This document shows, piece by piece, positions 22,669-34,670 of a stretch of 64,000 nucleotides of DNA. The stretch is taken from assembly GCA_964035575.1 (NCBI GenBank), contig OZ037862.1:806001-870000 (forward strand), read 5' to 3'. The position numbers were made by a program, and so were the translations under genes. Under the pieces are notes generated by a model. That model was given only the letters and a program-made list of their open reading frames with translations. It had not been told where the DNA came from and searched no databases. Every line of letters begins with the position of its first letter. The stretch's first letter is position 1. This DNA comes from Rhynchopus sp. YZ270_cl-10 (Eukaryota; Euglenozoa; Diplonemea; Diplonemida; Diplonemidae).

Positions 22669-24924
22669 ATGCAGCTGCAAACATACCTGCAGCTGTGCAC
22701 GGCAGCAGCGCTGTTTGTGTGCTGCGCAGAGGCACACAAGGTGGCTGTGTGCTCGTCGACAGCTGTGTCGCAGCCGGGGACGGTGACGTTCTGGTTTGCA
22801 ACGTACTCGCACGGGTCGAGCCTGGTGCAGTCTGGCGCACGTGGACACATCAAGGCGCCTACAGGGGTGACGACGACTGCGCCGTTTGCGAACCGGTGCG
22901 ATGTGGCGACACCGCCGTCGTCTGCAGGCCTGACGGTGTCTGGCCTGGCAGCCACACTTGCGGGGAACTGCCAGTCGGAGACGGTGACAGGCTCGCAGGG
23001 GCAGACGCTGTACGCATACCCCGCAGACAGCACGTTGACCTGCTACGACGCAGGCAGCGTGGAGCTGTACGCAGTCGGGCGGACTGGGTCTGAGACACCG
23101 CATTCCTGCCTCACGCAGGGACGCAGCGTGGCGTCCATTGCAACGTGGTACCCTGTGGTGGTGGAGGCGGCCGTGTCGGGCTCGTACGAGGTGTGGACCA
23201 CAAACACGGGGGATGTGCTGGACCCTGGTCTCGGGGTGGACCTGCCCGACCCGTGCTCGATGGACGACAACCGCCACTTCTTCCTGCCGCTGAGTGTCGC
23301 TGCAGGGAGTGCGTTGTGCACAACACAGCCGGACGTGCCCGCGCACGTGGTGGCGTCCTCGCTGCTGCAGTGCAACGGGGAGGTGCACGAGATCCCTGTG
23401 GGGATGCAGTGCAATGCGCAGTGCGAGCCAGGCTACATGCCTGTGGGAGACCTTGTGTGCGAGGAGGACCCGCTGGACAGCACCCAAGCCGACTGGTCGA
23501 CGTCGTTCTCGTGTGTGGCGCAGACCTGTGCCCTGCCGGATAGTGGGAACAACGCAGCCATCTCCTCCATGATTGTCGGTGTGTCGCTGCCGTGCACACG
23601 TTTCACGCCTGCTGGTGCGGAGTGTGAGTTTGTCTGCCTGGCCCCGTCGGGTCTGGTCGGTGTCGGGTCCATTGCCTGCGACAGCATGGGTGCCTGGCAG
23701 CCCGGCTCCAACTACTCGGGGTGTGTGCCGCCCACGCCGCAGCCGCCAACAGAAGCGCCGCCAACAGCGTCCCCGCCGACCCCTGCCCCGGACACGATGG
23801 CACCACCGACACCGTCACCACCAACACCGTCGCCTCCGACACCGTCACCTGCGACACCGTCACCACCGACATCAGCCCCTGACACATCTGCACCACCGAC
23901 ATCGACACCACCAACAGCTGCCCCGACATCTGTTCCCCCGACACCTGCACCCACACAGTGCACTGCTCCAGACACGGCACCGCTTACGTGCGAGGCGACG
24001 GCGTCACGCGAGTGTGCATGGCGTGTGGTGCAGTCTGGCCGCCTCCTGGCTGTTGGGTTCTCTGCAGACGGGAGCCGTGTTGCAACAGGGAGCGACGACG
24101 GGGTGCGTGTGTACGACAGCACGACTGGGGTGCAGGTGGCGAAGCTGGCGTGTGCAGACTTTGCGTCGTACGACGTGACGTTCTCGAGTGACGGAGCACG
24201 CGTTGCTGTGGGCGGAGCTGGCGGGCGTGTTGTTGTGTGCGACGCTGTGACGGGCGAGCTCGAGGTGACGCTGATGGACATGAGTGCGGAGGGAAGTGTG
24301 CCGGTGCGCCGTGTGCGCTTCACGCCCGACGCACGCTTCCTTGTTGTGAGCGGTGGTGGCAGCGACATGCGCACACGTGTGTTTGACGTGATGTCCGGTT
24401 CGCTGGAGCCGGAGATTGTGATCCACAAGCACGCACGCGAGGTGGCGTTCTCTGCAGACGGGGCGCTGCTGGCCACGTCGTGGGGCACGGAGGTGGACGA
24501 GGTTGTGACGGTGTGGCGTGTGCGGAACGGTGCCAAGGTGGCGGAGCTGCCGTCGCGCTTTGCACGTGTGACGGCACTGTCGTTCTCTGCGTCTCGCGAC
24601 GAGCTGCTGCGTGGGATGGACGACGGGACGGTGCGTGTGAGCAAGTGGGCCGGCGGGGTTGTTGGCGAGGGTGCGGTGACGGAGCGCCTTGAGCTTGAGA
24701 CCAAGACGAAGACTGTGTTTGACGCTCGGCACTCGCCAAACGGGGCACTGCTTGCTGCTGTCGGGGAGGGTGAGGTGACGGTGTGGCGTGCGGCTGGGAG
24801 TGTGGCACACCGGCTCTATGGGCACACGCGTGCAGGGCTCCCGCGTATGGCCTTCTCACCTGACAGCACACGCCTCGCTACAGCAAGCCACGACGGCACG
24901 CTGCTCCTGTGGGACCTGTTGTAG
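22669..24924 (+). CDS. Secreted Sushi-like and WD40 propeller protein with mature N-terminal His (copy 1)
   Basis: 751 residues. The signal peptide (residues 1-22, ending CCAEA) would leave His23 as first residue (HKVAVCSS). Residues 23-215 form an unrecognised Cys-containing domain with TVTFWFATYSHG near the start. Two Cys-rich modules (about 216-285 and 286-352) look Sushi/CCP-like (CEPGYMPVGDLVC; CEFVCLAPSG then GSIACDSMGAW). A Pro/Thr linker (353-430) resembles those of the neighbouring enzymes. Residues about 450-751 are WD40-type beta-propeller blades (FSADGSRVATGSDDG, HDGTLLLWDL). A secreted WD40 propeller is uncommon. The setting suggests a role with cellulose or the AA10 enzymes (binding, or a redox or scaffold partner), but no catalytic residues are recognisable. 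The same type of upstream element and linker implies co-regulation and co-secretion. Confidence 0.8.
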   Translation: MQLQTYLQLCTAAALFVCCAEAHKVAVCSSTAVSQPGTVTFWFATYSHGSSLVQSGARGHIKAPTGVTTTAPFANRCDVATPPSSAGLTVSGLAATLAGNCQSETVTGSQGQTLYAYPADSTLTCYDAGSVELYAVGRTGSETPHSCLTQGRSVASIATWYPVVVEAAVSGSYEVWTTNTGDVLDPGLGVDLPDPCSMDDNRHFFLPLSVAAGSALCTTQPDVPAHVVASSLLQCNGEVHEIPVGMQCNAQCEPGYMPVGDLVCEEDPLDSTQADWSTSFSCVAQTCALPDSGNNAAISSMIVGVSLPCTRFTPAGAECEFVCLAPSGLVGVGSIACDSMGAWQPGSNYSGCVPPTPQPPTEAPPTASPPTPAPDTMAPPTPSPPTPSPPTPSPATPSPPTSAPDTSAPPTSTPPTAAPTSVPPTPAPTQCTAPDTAPLTCEATASRECAWRVVQSGRLLAVGFSADGSRVATGSDDGVRVYDSTTGVQVAKLACADFASYDVTFSSDGARVAVGGAGGRVVVCDAVTGELEVTLMDMSAEGSVPVRRVRFTPDARFLVVSGGGSDMRTRVFDVMSGSLEPEIVIHKHAREVAFSADGALLATSWGTEVDEVVTVWRVRNGAKVAELPSRFARVTALSFSASRDELLRGMDDGTVRVSKWAGGVVGEGAVTERLELETKTKTVFDARHSPNGALLAAVGEGEVTVWRAAGSVAHRLYGHTRAGLPRMAFSPDSTRLATASHDGTLLLWDLL

Positions 24925-25052
24925 GGTGTCCCAATAGTGTTTGTGGTGTGGGTGTTGGTGTGTGAACTCTCGCGCCCATCCCCTTGCCACAAGGCTCGTT
25001 ATTTATTTCAACTACACATTTCGGTCAACTGTTTTCCCCTCTGATTTTTAAT

Positions 25053-25100
25053 TGGTGACCAAGCGCGAGAGGGCTGGCGTTCATGTTACCAAACTTGTCT
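25053..25100 (+). repeat. Dispersed repeat, segment B (also 37055, 49057)
   Basis: GGTGACCAAGCGCGAGAGG is followed by GCTGGCGTTCATGTTACC and TTGTCTCTTTTA. A diverged copy carried within the array unit. Confidence 0.5.
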
Positions 25101-25760
25101 CTTTTATTTGAGATTTGCGTTTTGTACACAACTTTCTGATGAACAGGTCAGGGCATTGTTATTTTTTTCTTTTTTCTTTTTTTTTTTGCAGCTGACAAAA
25201 TCAGTAGGGGTGTACAGCAAGGTTGTTTCTTTCTGAAAACAGATACGTGTGCCTGACAAGACATATCCATCTCTGGAGAAAGAAAAAAACAAGCTTTTGG
25301 TGTGGCTGAAAGGGGGTCGGGAAAAGTGCGGAAAAAGTGCGAATCACCCCCCTTCAGCCACCAGCTTTGCTTTCGTTTTCATTTTCGTTTTTGTTTTGAA
25401 TTTTTATTTTGCTCGGCGAAAGTCTGATCTGCTCCAAACCTGTCCTGCGTGAGATGTAGCAATCTTGTGGGGTCGAAAACATAAAATTAGCAAATGGGGA
25501 AATGGCAACGCGCTTTTCTCCTTTTTGTGGTGTTTTCCCATGGAGTTTCTGGTCAGATGTCTTGCACCAAGTTTGCATTTTTAGAGGTCTTGCGTGTTGA
25601 TACGACGCGTGGCCAACACTGTCCCCATGTTTATTCCCTTACCCCTTATCCCCTTATCCCCTCTCTCTTATCTGACACCCCTTTGATGATATTCATGACA
25701 CTGCTGTGCGTGCTCGTTTGGTGATTGCTTGGGTGACCAGGCAGCGCAAATATGCATACG

Positions 25761-25787
25761 CAGCACACTTGTTCAACAAGTGTGCTG
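25761..25787. repeat. Perfect 27-bp palindrome (also 37763, 49765)
   Basis: CAGCACACTTGTT and AACAAGTGTGCTG are exact reverse complements around a single C. It is present once per complete unit, about 1 kb upstream of the second AA10 gene. It could be a protein-binding site or cruciform; role unknown. Confidence 0.6.
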
Positions 25788-26688
25788 GCGTGTTGCGGTC
25801 TGCTGATCCAAGAACAAGTCAGCAGTGTTGTGTGTTGTGTAGCTTTGTTATTGCTTCCCCTTGACAAAGGGGGTTTATTGTCCGCTTCTCTTTCTTACGT
25901 TAGCTTCACACTTGCTGATGGTTGGCACACACATTGCGTGTCTAGCCTCGCTCTGTACTCGCTTGCTCCCCCTTTGCAGTTTTGAGGGTGTGAATGTGTG
26001 GATTTGTGATTCTGGGACAGTGTACACGTGTTCGTGTAGAGTGTTCCGTTGTCCCTGCATTTCTACGTCTGCCTGCAAAGGGTGTTTTAGCACCGCCACT
26101 TTCACATGTATTGACCACTTTCTCACTCTTCTTACTTTCTTCAAGAACTGTGTGCCGTGATGCGCATGCTTCTTCCACGGTTTCTTTCTTTACTTCGATT
26201 GCCTTCGCATTCGTGGCCATTCTTCTTCACTACCCCACACACAGCGTTCTGCTGTGTCTGTTTTTAATTATGTTGTTGTTATATTTTATGGTTTATGTTT
26301 TACATTTTGTGAGGAGCGACACCCCACTGTTTGCGGTGTGTTGTGTCGTCAACGTCTTTGTGGAGAAGCATTATTTTGCGACAATTCAGCAGAAACTTCT
26401 GCTGCAGCGTTGTCCGGGACGGTCCCCTTTCTTTTGTGAGGGCGAGTCTCTGGACGGAGTTGTCTGCACTCTGCTTCTCCCTGACATCCCCACCCTTCAG
26501 CAAACGTACCCCTCCCCTGCCCCATCAAGGATGCAGAACAGGATGCATAACTGCGCGTCTTCGTTCAGCCTTTTTGATGTTTTTTTTGAGATTTTGAAAT
26601 TGAATACAAAAAGCCTGTCCTCTGAGCCCATTAGTTATTTCACTCGTTCTCTCCACAACCCCAGCTCACAGCACAACCCAACACCCCA

Positions 26689-26705
26689 ACACAGATTCAT
26701 TAATT
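26689..26705 (+). promoter_or_regulatory. Shared upstream element, second AA10 gene (also 38691, 50693)
   Basis: ACACAGATTCATTAATT begins 72 bp before the ATG. It differs by one base from the first 12 bases of the element at 17039. Confidence 0.45.
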
Positions 26706-26760
26706 GTGCCCTCACTCCACTTGTGCACCACATCCACACACAAAGCCCAAAGAGCGTACA

Positions 26761-28002
26761 ATGGCGAAGCACACTGCGCTGTGCGTGCTGCTGTGTGCAT
26801 CGCAGGTGTACGGACACGGCCACGTTGTGACACCGCCGTCGCGTGTGGAGCTCTGCAAGACAGGGGGCAACACGAACTGCGGGCAGATCATCTGGGAGCC
26901 CTACAGCGTGGAGGGTCCGGATGGGTGGCCGGCAGACGGGACGATTGCGGCAGGGGGTGCACACTCGCGCTTCCCTGAGCTGAACGTGCAGACGGCGACA
27001 CGCTGGGAGAGGGTTGCGATATCGTCGGGGCCAACGAAGTTTGCATGGAAGTTTCTTGTGAACCACGTGACGAAGGACTACAAGTACTACATCACGCGTG
27101 TGGGGTGGGACGAGGCGGCACCGCTGACACGCGCAACGTTTGAGACTGCACCCTTCTGCGTTGTGGACGGGGGAATGACAGAGCCACCGGCACTTGACGA
27201 GCACACATGCAACGTGCCGACACGCGAGGGGTACCACATCATTCTGAGTGTGTGGGATGTGGGTGACACGTCGAACAGCTTCTTCAACGTGATTGATGCC
27301 ATGTTCTCTGGTGGTGGTGGTGGTGGCAGCCCGCCTGTGCCTGTGCCAACAGCTCCTGTGCCTGTGCCGACCTCACCTGTGACACCCCCTGTCTGTGCAA
27401 CCTCTGTTCACTGCATGTACACTGCGTGTAAGCAGGACCCCGAGTGCTGCGAGCAGGCAGGTGCATCGTGTGCTTCCTACAACACACACTACGCACAGTG
27501 TGTGCAGGGTGCACCGTCGCCTTCGACACCACCGCCAACACCACCTGTCGCAACGCAAGCACCAACACCAACACCACCCACACCCACGCAAGCACCGTCG
27601 CCAACGACACCACGAACCCCACCTGTCTGTGCAACTTCTGTGGCCTGCATCTACACTGCGTGTGAGAAGGACCGTGCCTGCTGCGAGCAGGCAGGTGCGT
27701 CGTGTGCTTCCTACAACACGTACTACGCACAGTGTGTGCAGGGTGCAATGCCTGCAGTTCCCACCACCGCGCCTGCCACAAATATACCTGAAACGAACGT
27801 TCCTGCAACTGACGTCCCTGCCACGCGTGCACCTCGGACGAACGTGCCTGCACCTGTGCCACCGCCGCCAACACCGACACCTCCGACAAGTGGCTGCAGT
27901 GCAGAGATCTCTCGCTGGCGCGCATGCCTTGGCAAGGAGCGCTGCTGTGCTGCAGGACTGCAGTGCAAAGGGAACAGGTGGTGGAAGTCGTGCAAGCCGT
28001 GA
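26761..28002 (+). CDS. Secreted AA10 LPMO with three CBM1-like modules (copy 1)
   Basis: 413 residues. The signal peptide MAKHTALCVLLCASQVYG leaves mature His19. The AA10 domain (19-182) has brace residues His19 and His102 (LVNHVTKDY), SFFNVIDA at the axial-ligand strand and the CVVDGGM block. It is a close paralogue of the AA10 domain in the fusion enzyme. Gly and Pro/Val/Thr linkers separate three Cys modules at about 212-249, 290-327 and 379-411. The first two are near-duplicates (CCEQAGASCASYNT); the third is diverged (CCAAGLQCKGNRWWKSC). All fit a CBM1-like cellulose-binding pattern. It probably oxidises cellulose without its own hydrolase and complements the fusion enzyme made from the same unit. 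An ATG 57 bp upstream is in frame but would displace the signal peptide, so I reject it. Confidence 0.92.
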   Translation: MAKHTALCVLLCASQVYGHGHVVTPPSRVELCKTGGNTNCGQIIWEPYSVEGPDGWPADGTIAAGGAHSRFPELNVQTATRWERVAISSGPTKFAWKFLVNHVTKDYKYYITRVGWDEAAPLTRATFETAPFCVVDGGMTEPPALDEHTCNVPTREGYHIILSVWDVGDTSNSFFNVIDAMFSGGGGGGSPPVPVPTAPVPVPTSPVTPPVCATSVHCMYTACKQDPECCEQAGASCASYNTHYAQCVQGAPSPSTPPPTPPVATQAPTPTPPTPTQAPSPTTPRTPPVCATSVACIYTACEKDRACCEQAGASCASYNTYYAQCVQGAMPAVPTTAPATNIPETNVPATDVPATRAPRTNVPAPVPPPPTPTPPTSGCSAEISRWRACLGKERCCAAGLQCKGNRWWKSCKP

Positions 28003-29079
28003 TGTGGCATGCCATGCACCGTCTTCTGTTGTGTGGTAGACGTGGACCGTGTGTGGTGTCCACGTGCAGCGTCTTCACCATCCTCCCATTACCGACCTCG
28101 TCCCCTTCCCTCTCTATGCAGCATCTATGACTGCTCTTCCTGTCTACTCTAGTGTCCTCCAGGACCAACGGCGTGCAGAATGCACTCTGCTTCGACTCGA
28201 CACAACCTATACCTATACCTATAATACAACTGTTGACTTGCAACTATCTTCTATTTGCCTCTATTGCGCACTCGCCGCTCTCTTAACTGGGAGACGGCTT
28301 TCCGTGAGGTGTCGTGCCTTGCGTTTATCAACTTCTGCCTTGTGGAGGCTGTTTCGCCCCCTTGAGAGGAGAAGCTGTGTGCAGTGCAATAGCAACCCAA
28401 TATACAATCAAGACATGCCCACTGCTGTGGCTGCCGGTGTGTGCTCGGCAGGTGGGCAAACATGTTCTCTTCCTCTCTTGTTGCGCTTTCTCTATTTTCT
28501 GTTCCCTTCTTTTGTTTTCATTTATTTGCTCTCGTTCTCCACACTACGTGCAAACAACGACACAGCAGCTGAGGTGCAGCTGTGTGCACAGTGATTCTGC
28601 CTGCCCCGCCTTTGCTGTCTTGTGTCCCTCTGCCTCACCCGTTCTTCTGTGCATAAGGTGGCTGTCCACTTGAGTGCGCGAAGACAAGGTCTAATAGAGA
28701 GGCAGGGGAGAGGACACCAAGGTGCAGGGTCATCGTGGAGGCAAGCCAAACAGGTTGTGGTGCCCTTTCGTTTCTCTTATCCATACCGCTTTCCTTTTTC
28801 CGGCGTCGTGTGCTTTTGTGCACAGAGCAATACTTTTCCACTTTGTTCTGTGTTCTGCACAGTACAGTTTTATATGGAGAATACCGAACCACAGCCCCAC
28901 CTCGCCCTCCCTCACCCCCTTTTGTATCCTGTCTCACAGCAGCAACGTTGTTGGCGTCCGAACACATATTTGTTTATATGTTGCAAACTCTACAACCGCC
29001 ACATTACTTCCCCACCACTACTCCCCACATACCACCACACAGATTTATAAACACATTACAAACAAATAAACAACACAAA
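28003..29079. other. Spacer 4 of the unit (also 40005-41081, 52007-53083)
   Basis: Contains a CTATAC microsatellite near 28207 and the block CCCTTGAGAGGAGAAGCTG near 28359 shared with spacer 1. The last 100 bp are the promoter and leader of the next AA10-GH5 copy. A long open frame joins that gene but adds no domain. No gene seen. Confidence 0.5.
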
Positions 29080-31374
29080 ATGGCAATGGCGCGCACCCTC
29101 TGCGTGCTGCTGTGTGCGTCGCAGGCGTACGGACACGGGCACGTGTTGGACCCACCGTCGCGCGCGGAGCTCTGTTCGAACACCCACACCCCCGCTTCAG
29201 AAAAGAACACGAACTGCGGGCAGATCATGTGGGAGCCCTTCAGCATCGAGGGTCCGGACGGGTGGCCGGCAGACGGGACGATCCCGGCAGGAGGTGCACA
29301 CTCGCGCTTCCCGGAGCTGAATGAGCAGACAGCGACACGCTGGGGGAAGGTGCCGATGTCGGGCGGGGCGACGAAGTTCACGTGGACGTTCAACGCAAAC
29401 CACGTGACGAAGGACTACACGTACTACATGACGCGGGCAGGGTGGAACCCGAATGCACCGCTGACACGCGCAACGTTTGAGGACGCACCGTTCTGTGTTG
29501 TGGACGGAGGCATGAAGCAGCCGCCGATGACGACGGACCACACGTGCAACGTGCCGACGCTGGAGGGGTACCACATCATTCTGAGTGTGTGGGATGTGGG
29601 TGACACGTCGAACAGCTTCTTCAACGTGATTGACGTCATGTTCTCTGGTGGTGGTGGTGGTGGTGGCAGCCCGCCTGTGCCTGTGCCTGTGCCAACAGCT
29701 CCTGTGCCGGTTCCAAGCAATGGGGCCTGCCCAAGCGACACAAGTGGATGCGGCTGTGACTGGACTGACAACGGTGCAAAGTGCAACACAGACGACGGGA
29801 GCGAGTGCTACTGCAAGTGCTGCTGCCAGCACACCGGCCAGTGTGCGTGGCAGGGTGGCGGTGGAGGTGGAGGTGGTGGAGGAGGTGGCGGTGGAGGCAG
29901 CGGGTCGACATGCGCCCTTCCAAGCGGGCTGGACGCAAACGTGGCTGCAGTGGACAACACCGGGTTCGCAACGTGCCACGGGAAGCTGCGTCTGTCGGGG
30001 CTGCAGCTTGTGGGGGCACAGGGTGAGGCTGTGCAGCTGATGGGGATGAGCAGCCACGGGCTGCACTGGTTTGCGAACTGCTACACGAAGGAAAGCATCA
30101 CACACCTGGTGACGCGGTGGGGCATCAACGTGTTCCGGGCCGCAATGTACATTGGTGAGGGGGGCTACGGGACCAACCCGGCGCTGAAGCAGACCGTGCT
30201 GGACATTGTGCAGTGGTGCAAGGAGCTTGGGATCTACGTGATTGTGGACTGGCACATGCTGTCCCCCGGGAACCCGAACGACGCTGAGTACGACGGGGCC
30301 GACGCGTTCTGGCGGGACATGGCGCGGACACTGAAGGACGAGAGCCACGTGCTGTACGAGATTGCGAACGAGCCCAACGGTGTGAGCTGGGGCGAGGTTG
30401 TGAGCTACCACAACCGCATCTTGGCGCTGATCCGTGCGGAGGATGCGGAGACAGTGGTGCTTGCGGGGACGCCGACGTGGAGCCAAGACATCCACGAGGC
30501 AGCGGCGCGCCCTGTGGACCTCCCGCACAACGTCATGTACGTGTTCCACTTCTACGCCGGGTCGCACACACACCTGCAGTCGCGTGTGCAGGAGGTTGCG
30601 TCGCAGATCCCGCTGTTTGTGAGTGAGTGGGGCACGTCTGAGGCGAGCGGTGACGGGGGTCCCTTCCTCGACAACGCGCAGGCATTCCTGGAGGGCTTCA
30701 AGAGCGCAGGGTCGCAGGGTGTGAAGCTGAGCTGGACGTCGTGGAGTCTGGCGGACAAGGCAGAGGTGTCGGCGGCACTGCAGTCTGGGGCGTGTGCCTC
30801 TGGCGACTGGGACAGTGTGTCGTGCACGGGGAGCTATGTGCGCACGTACATCAGAACGAACGCTGTTCCCTGTGGTGGACCTGCTCCCGTTCCCGTTCCC
30901 GTTCCCCCTGTGCCTGTGCCCACACCGCCAACACCACCAGCAACGTCCCCACCCACACCGCCTGCACCTGTGCCCACAGCGCCTGTGCCCACGGTGCCAG
31001 CCCCTGTGCCGACCCCGCCTGCCTGTGCCTCTGCCTTCTGTGTGTACAGTGCGTGCAAGCGTGATGCCAGCTGCTGTGCTGCAGCAGGGACGCCGTGTGC
31101 GCAGTTCGACACGTGGTACGCAGAGTGCATGCAGAGCTCGTCACCGCCACCGGCAACATCCCCACCCACACCGCCTGCACCTGTGCCCACAGCACCTGTG
31201 CCTGTGCCGTCGAGTGCGTGCAGCGGGTCGACGCTGTCTATGTATTCAAACTGTCTGGGGGCCACAGCGTGCTGTGAGAGCGGCACACAGTGCTACGAGC
31301 AGTCGCAGTGGTACGCACAGTGCCTCAGAACGTGCACACCTGGAGGCGGCTGGTCGTGCAAGGTGCTTGGGTGA
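29080..31374 (+). CDS. AA10-GH5-CBM1 fusion enzyme (copy 2)
   Basis: Protein identical to copy 1 (17078). Its 5' leader differs from copy 1 by a 4-bp length change and a few substitutions, since copy 1 is at the array edge. It is preceded by the second AA10 gene of unit 1. Confidence 0.93.
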   Translation: MAMARTLCVLLCASQAYGHGHVLDPPSRAELCSNTHTPASEKNTNCGQIMWEPFSIEGPDGWPADGTIPAGGAHSRFPELNEQTATRWGKVPMSGGATKFTWTFNANHVTKDYTYYMTRAGWNPNAPLTRATFEDAPFCVVDGGMKQPPMTTDHTCNVPTLEGYHIILSVWDVGDTSNSFFNVIDVMFSGGGGGGGSPPVPVPVPTAPVPVPSNGACPSDTSGCGCDWTDNGAKCNTDDGSECYCKCCCQHTGQCAWQGGGGGGGGGGGGGGGSGSTCALPSGLDANVAAVDNTGFATCHGKLRLSGLQLVGAQGEAVQLMGMSSHGLHWFANCYTKESITHLVTRWGINVFRAAMYIGEGGYGTNPALKQTVLDIVQWCKELGIYVIVDWHMLSPGNPNDAEYDGADAFWRDMARTLKDESHVLYEIANEPNGVSWGEVVSYHNRILALIRAEDAETVVLAGTPTWSQDIHEAAARPVDLPHNVMYVFHFYAGSHTHLQSRVQEVASQIPLFVSEWGTSEASGDGGPFLDNAQAFLEGFKSAGSQGVKLSWTSWSLADKAEVSAALQSGACASGDWDSVSCTGSYVRTYIRTNAVPCGGPAPVPVPVPPVPVPTPPTPPATSPPTPPAPVPTAPVPTVPAPVPTPPACASAFCVYSACKRDASCCAAAGTPCAQFDTWYAECMQSSSPPPATSPPTPPAPVPTAPVPVPSSACSGSTLSMYSNCLGATACCESGTQCYEQSQWYAQCLRTCTPGGGWSCKVLG

Positions 31375-32572
31375 GCGTCTAATTATCACATGAAGGGGGG
31401 TTCACTCCTCTCTCTTACTTACATACAAACAAGGGCGAACAAGCGACAACTGGTGAGGGCACACATGGGTGTGTAGGTGTGTGGGGACACGAGACAACAC
31501 CTATTTATGTCTTGTGGTGACTCCTCTCTTCCTTCATATCCCGCCTTCCCGGTCGCTTTGTTCTGTTCCTTCTTCCTCTCTTTTTTTTTGTCTAAAATTT
31601 CTCTTTTCTACACAGGCTTGCTTTGTCTGCCTGCAACTATGTTTGCTCTCTATTCTATGATCCGAACTCTATTCGGCCCTTTTTATTCTCCCCCCAAATA
31701 CAGTTTTTTCCCGTTGAACACAAACGTGAGCCTAACGAAGCTGCACTGTTTTCCTTAAACAGGTCTGCTTCTACACGTAGTGTTTTTTTCTCTTTCCGTC
31801 GAAGGTATTCTTTACTGAGTACACGACACAAGGTGCGTCATATGTGCCGTATTTCGTTCGGTCAAGGTGACTTCAGCAGACGAGGCTTAGGTTCATCTTA
31901 CCAGCTTTTCTCTTCTTTTCGTTCCCTTTCCCACCCTGCCCCCAACCCCTGCGCCTTTGCCCCCCAACCTGCTTTCTGTTACCTCAGAAGTGGTCTTTCT
32001 TTTGTGTTCCACAAACCTCCCATCGGGCGCGGGGTCTTTTTTTCTATTCCAACTTACTTTATATTTTTTCCGTTTTGTTCTCGTATTTTTGTGGAGTCTT
32101 TGTTTTGGTATTGCCAACCCAGCTTTGACCTTTTGCAGTGGCTTCGATGCCCCTTCAAGAGGAGAAGCTGTGTGTGTAGACAATACAGTTGCAAAGAGAG
32201 AAATCACAAAAAAGGTGGATAAAAAGAAACAACAACAGCAACAACAGCAATATCACGAGGCGTACTGGATGTAGCGTATGTCCCAGGGTTCTCTTGGTGC
32301 AGAACGCGACGTCTGGATTTTGTGAGTTCACAACTTCTTTTTTACTCGCAGTGTTCTTCCTTGGATTTTACTGGTGTTTTGCTTATAGACAATGTTGTGG
32401 GTGTGTTTGCATGCTGAGCAGTCTTTTAGGATGTGGCCATAAAAGATGTGTCTCTGAAGAAACGTGACCCGTGATAAACAATGGCAAAGAAATGAAATAA
32501 AGAACTCTTGTCGGTACCATTCCCCAAACACTGCACATCACACACCAACACACCACTAACAGTCCGCTATAA

Positions 32573-33949
<1,377 letters not shown>

Positions 33950-34670
33950 TCGTGAGGTCTGTGTCACTCCACCACGCTTCTACGAATTTGCTGTTGTTTG
34001 TCGTCCCAAGCTAAAAACAAAAAAGTCAAACAAAACCGACACAAAAAAGTCAGCCAACAAAAAACAAAAAAACAAAACAGCCGCAAAGAAAGGCACGTGG
34101 CCGAAGAGGCACACGTAGTTAGATAAGGAGAGAGACATAAAAAGTATACACCTTATTTGGCCCCTGCAATAAGGAAAACAAAACCCCCACCTTTTTTTTC
34201 TCTTGCACCTTCCGCAAGCACAGAAGTGCACAAGGGACTGCCACCTTGTGTGTCACAGCCCCAAGTGCGCGCTGTTGCTGCGGTGGCGTGTTTGTTGTTG
34301 TTTTAATCCCCCCTGTGTTTCGTTTCCCCCACCCCCCCGTAGGAGCGCTTCTTGTGTCGGGCCGTCTTGCTGGGCAAATCAAACCACCCACCGTAGCACT
34401 CCGTCCACTCTGTCATTTCACAGGGAGGAAAGAGCTTTGCCTGCCACCCTTTTGTTTGACACGCTCAGCTGTCACAGCGTCCCGACCAGAAGCAACCAAC
34501 CGATAAAAATGTAGAACAAAGACCCCTGACAAAAAAAAGACAAAAACAAAGTTGTCGCCCCCTACATGTTTTCTTACTGCATCTGCATCCATCCCACTAC
34601 CACACCACCACACCACAATGACACAGATTTATTCACTTTGTAAAAAACAACAAAAAAAGACAAGACAACA

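Larger units (their letters stand above)
24925..26760. other. Spacer 3 of the unit (also 36927-38762, 48929-50764)
   Basis: 1.8 kb without a convincing gene. It holds a segment B repeat (25053-25100), a perfect 27-bp palindrome (25761-25787) and short open frames with no domain, one of which runs into the second AA10 gene. The shared upstream element is at 26689. Confidence 0.5.

Noticed and set aside
25994-26830. 278-codon + strand open frame upstream of the second AA10 gene
   Set aside because: Hydrophobic and Cys-rich by composition bias, no domain, overlaps the AA10 start in another frame.
28735-29079. N-terminal extension making the AA10-GH5 protein 879 residues in copies 2-4
   Set aside because: The extension differs entirely in front of copy 1, would place the signal peptide internally and would hide the catalytic N-terminal His. 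The ATG at 29080 follows a leader with the shared upstream element.
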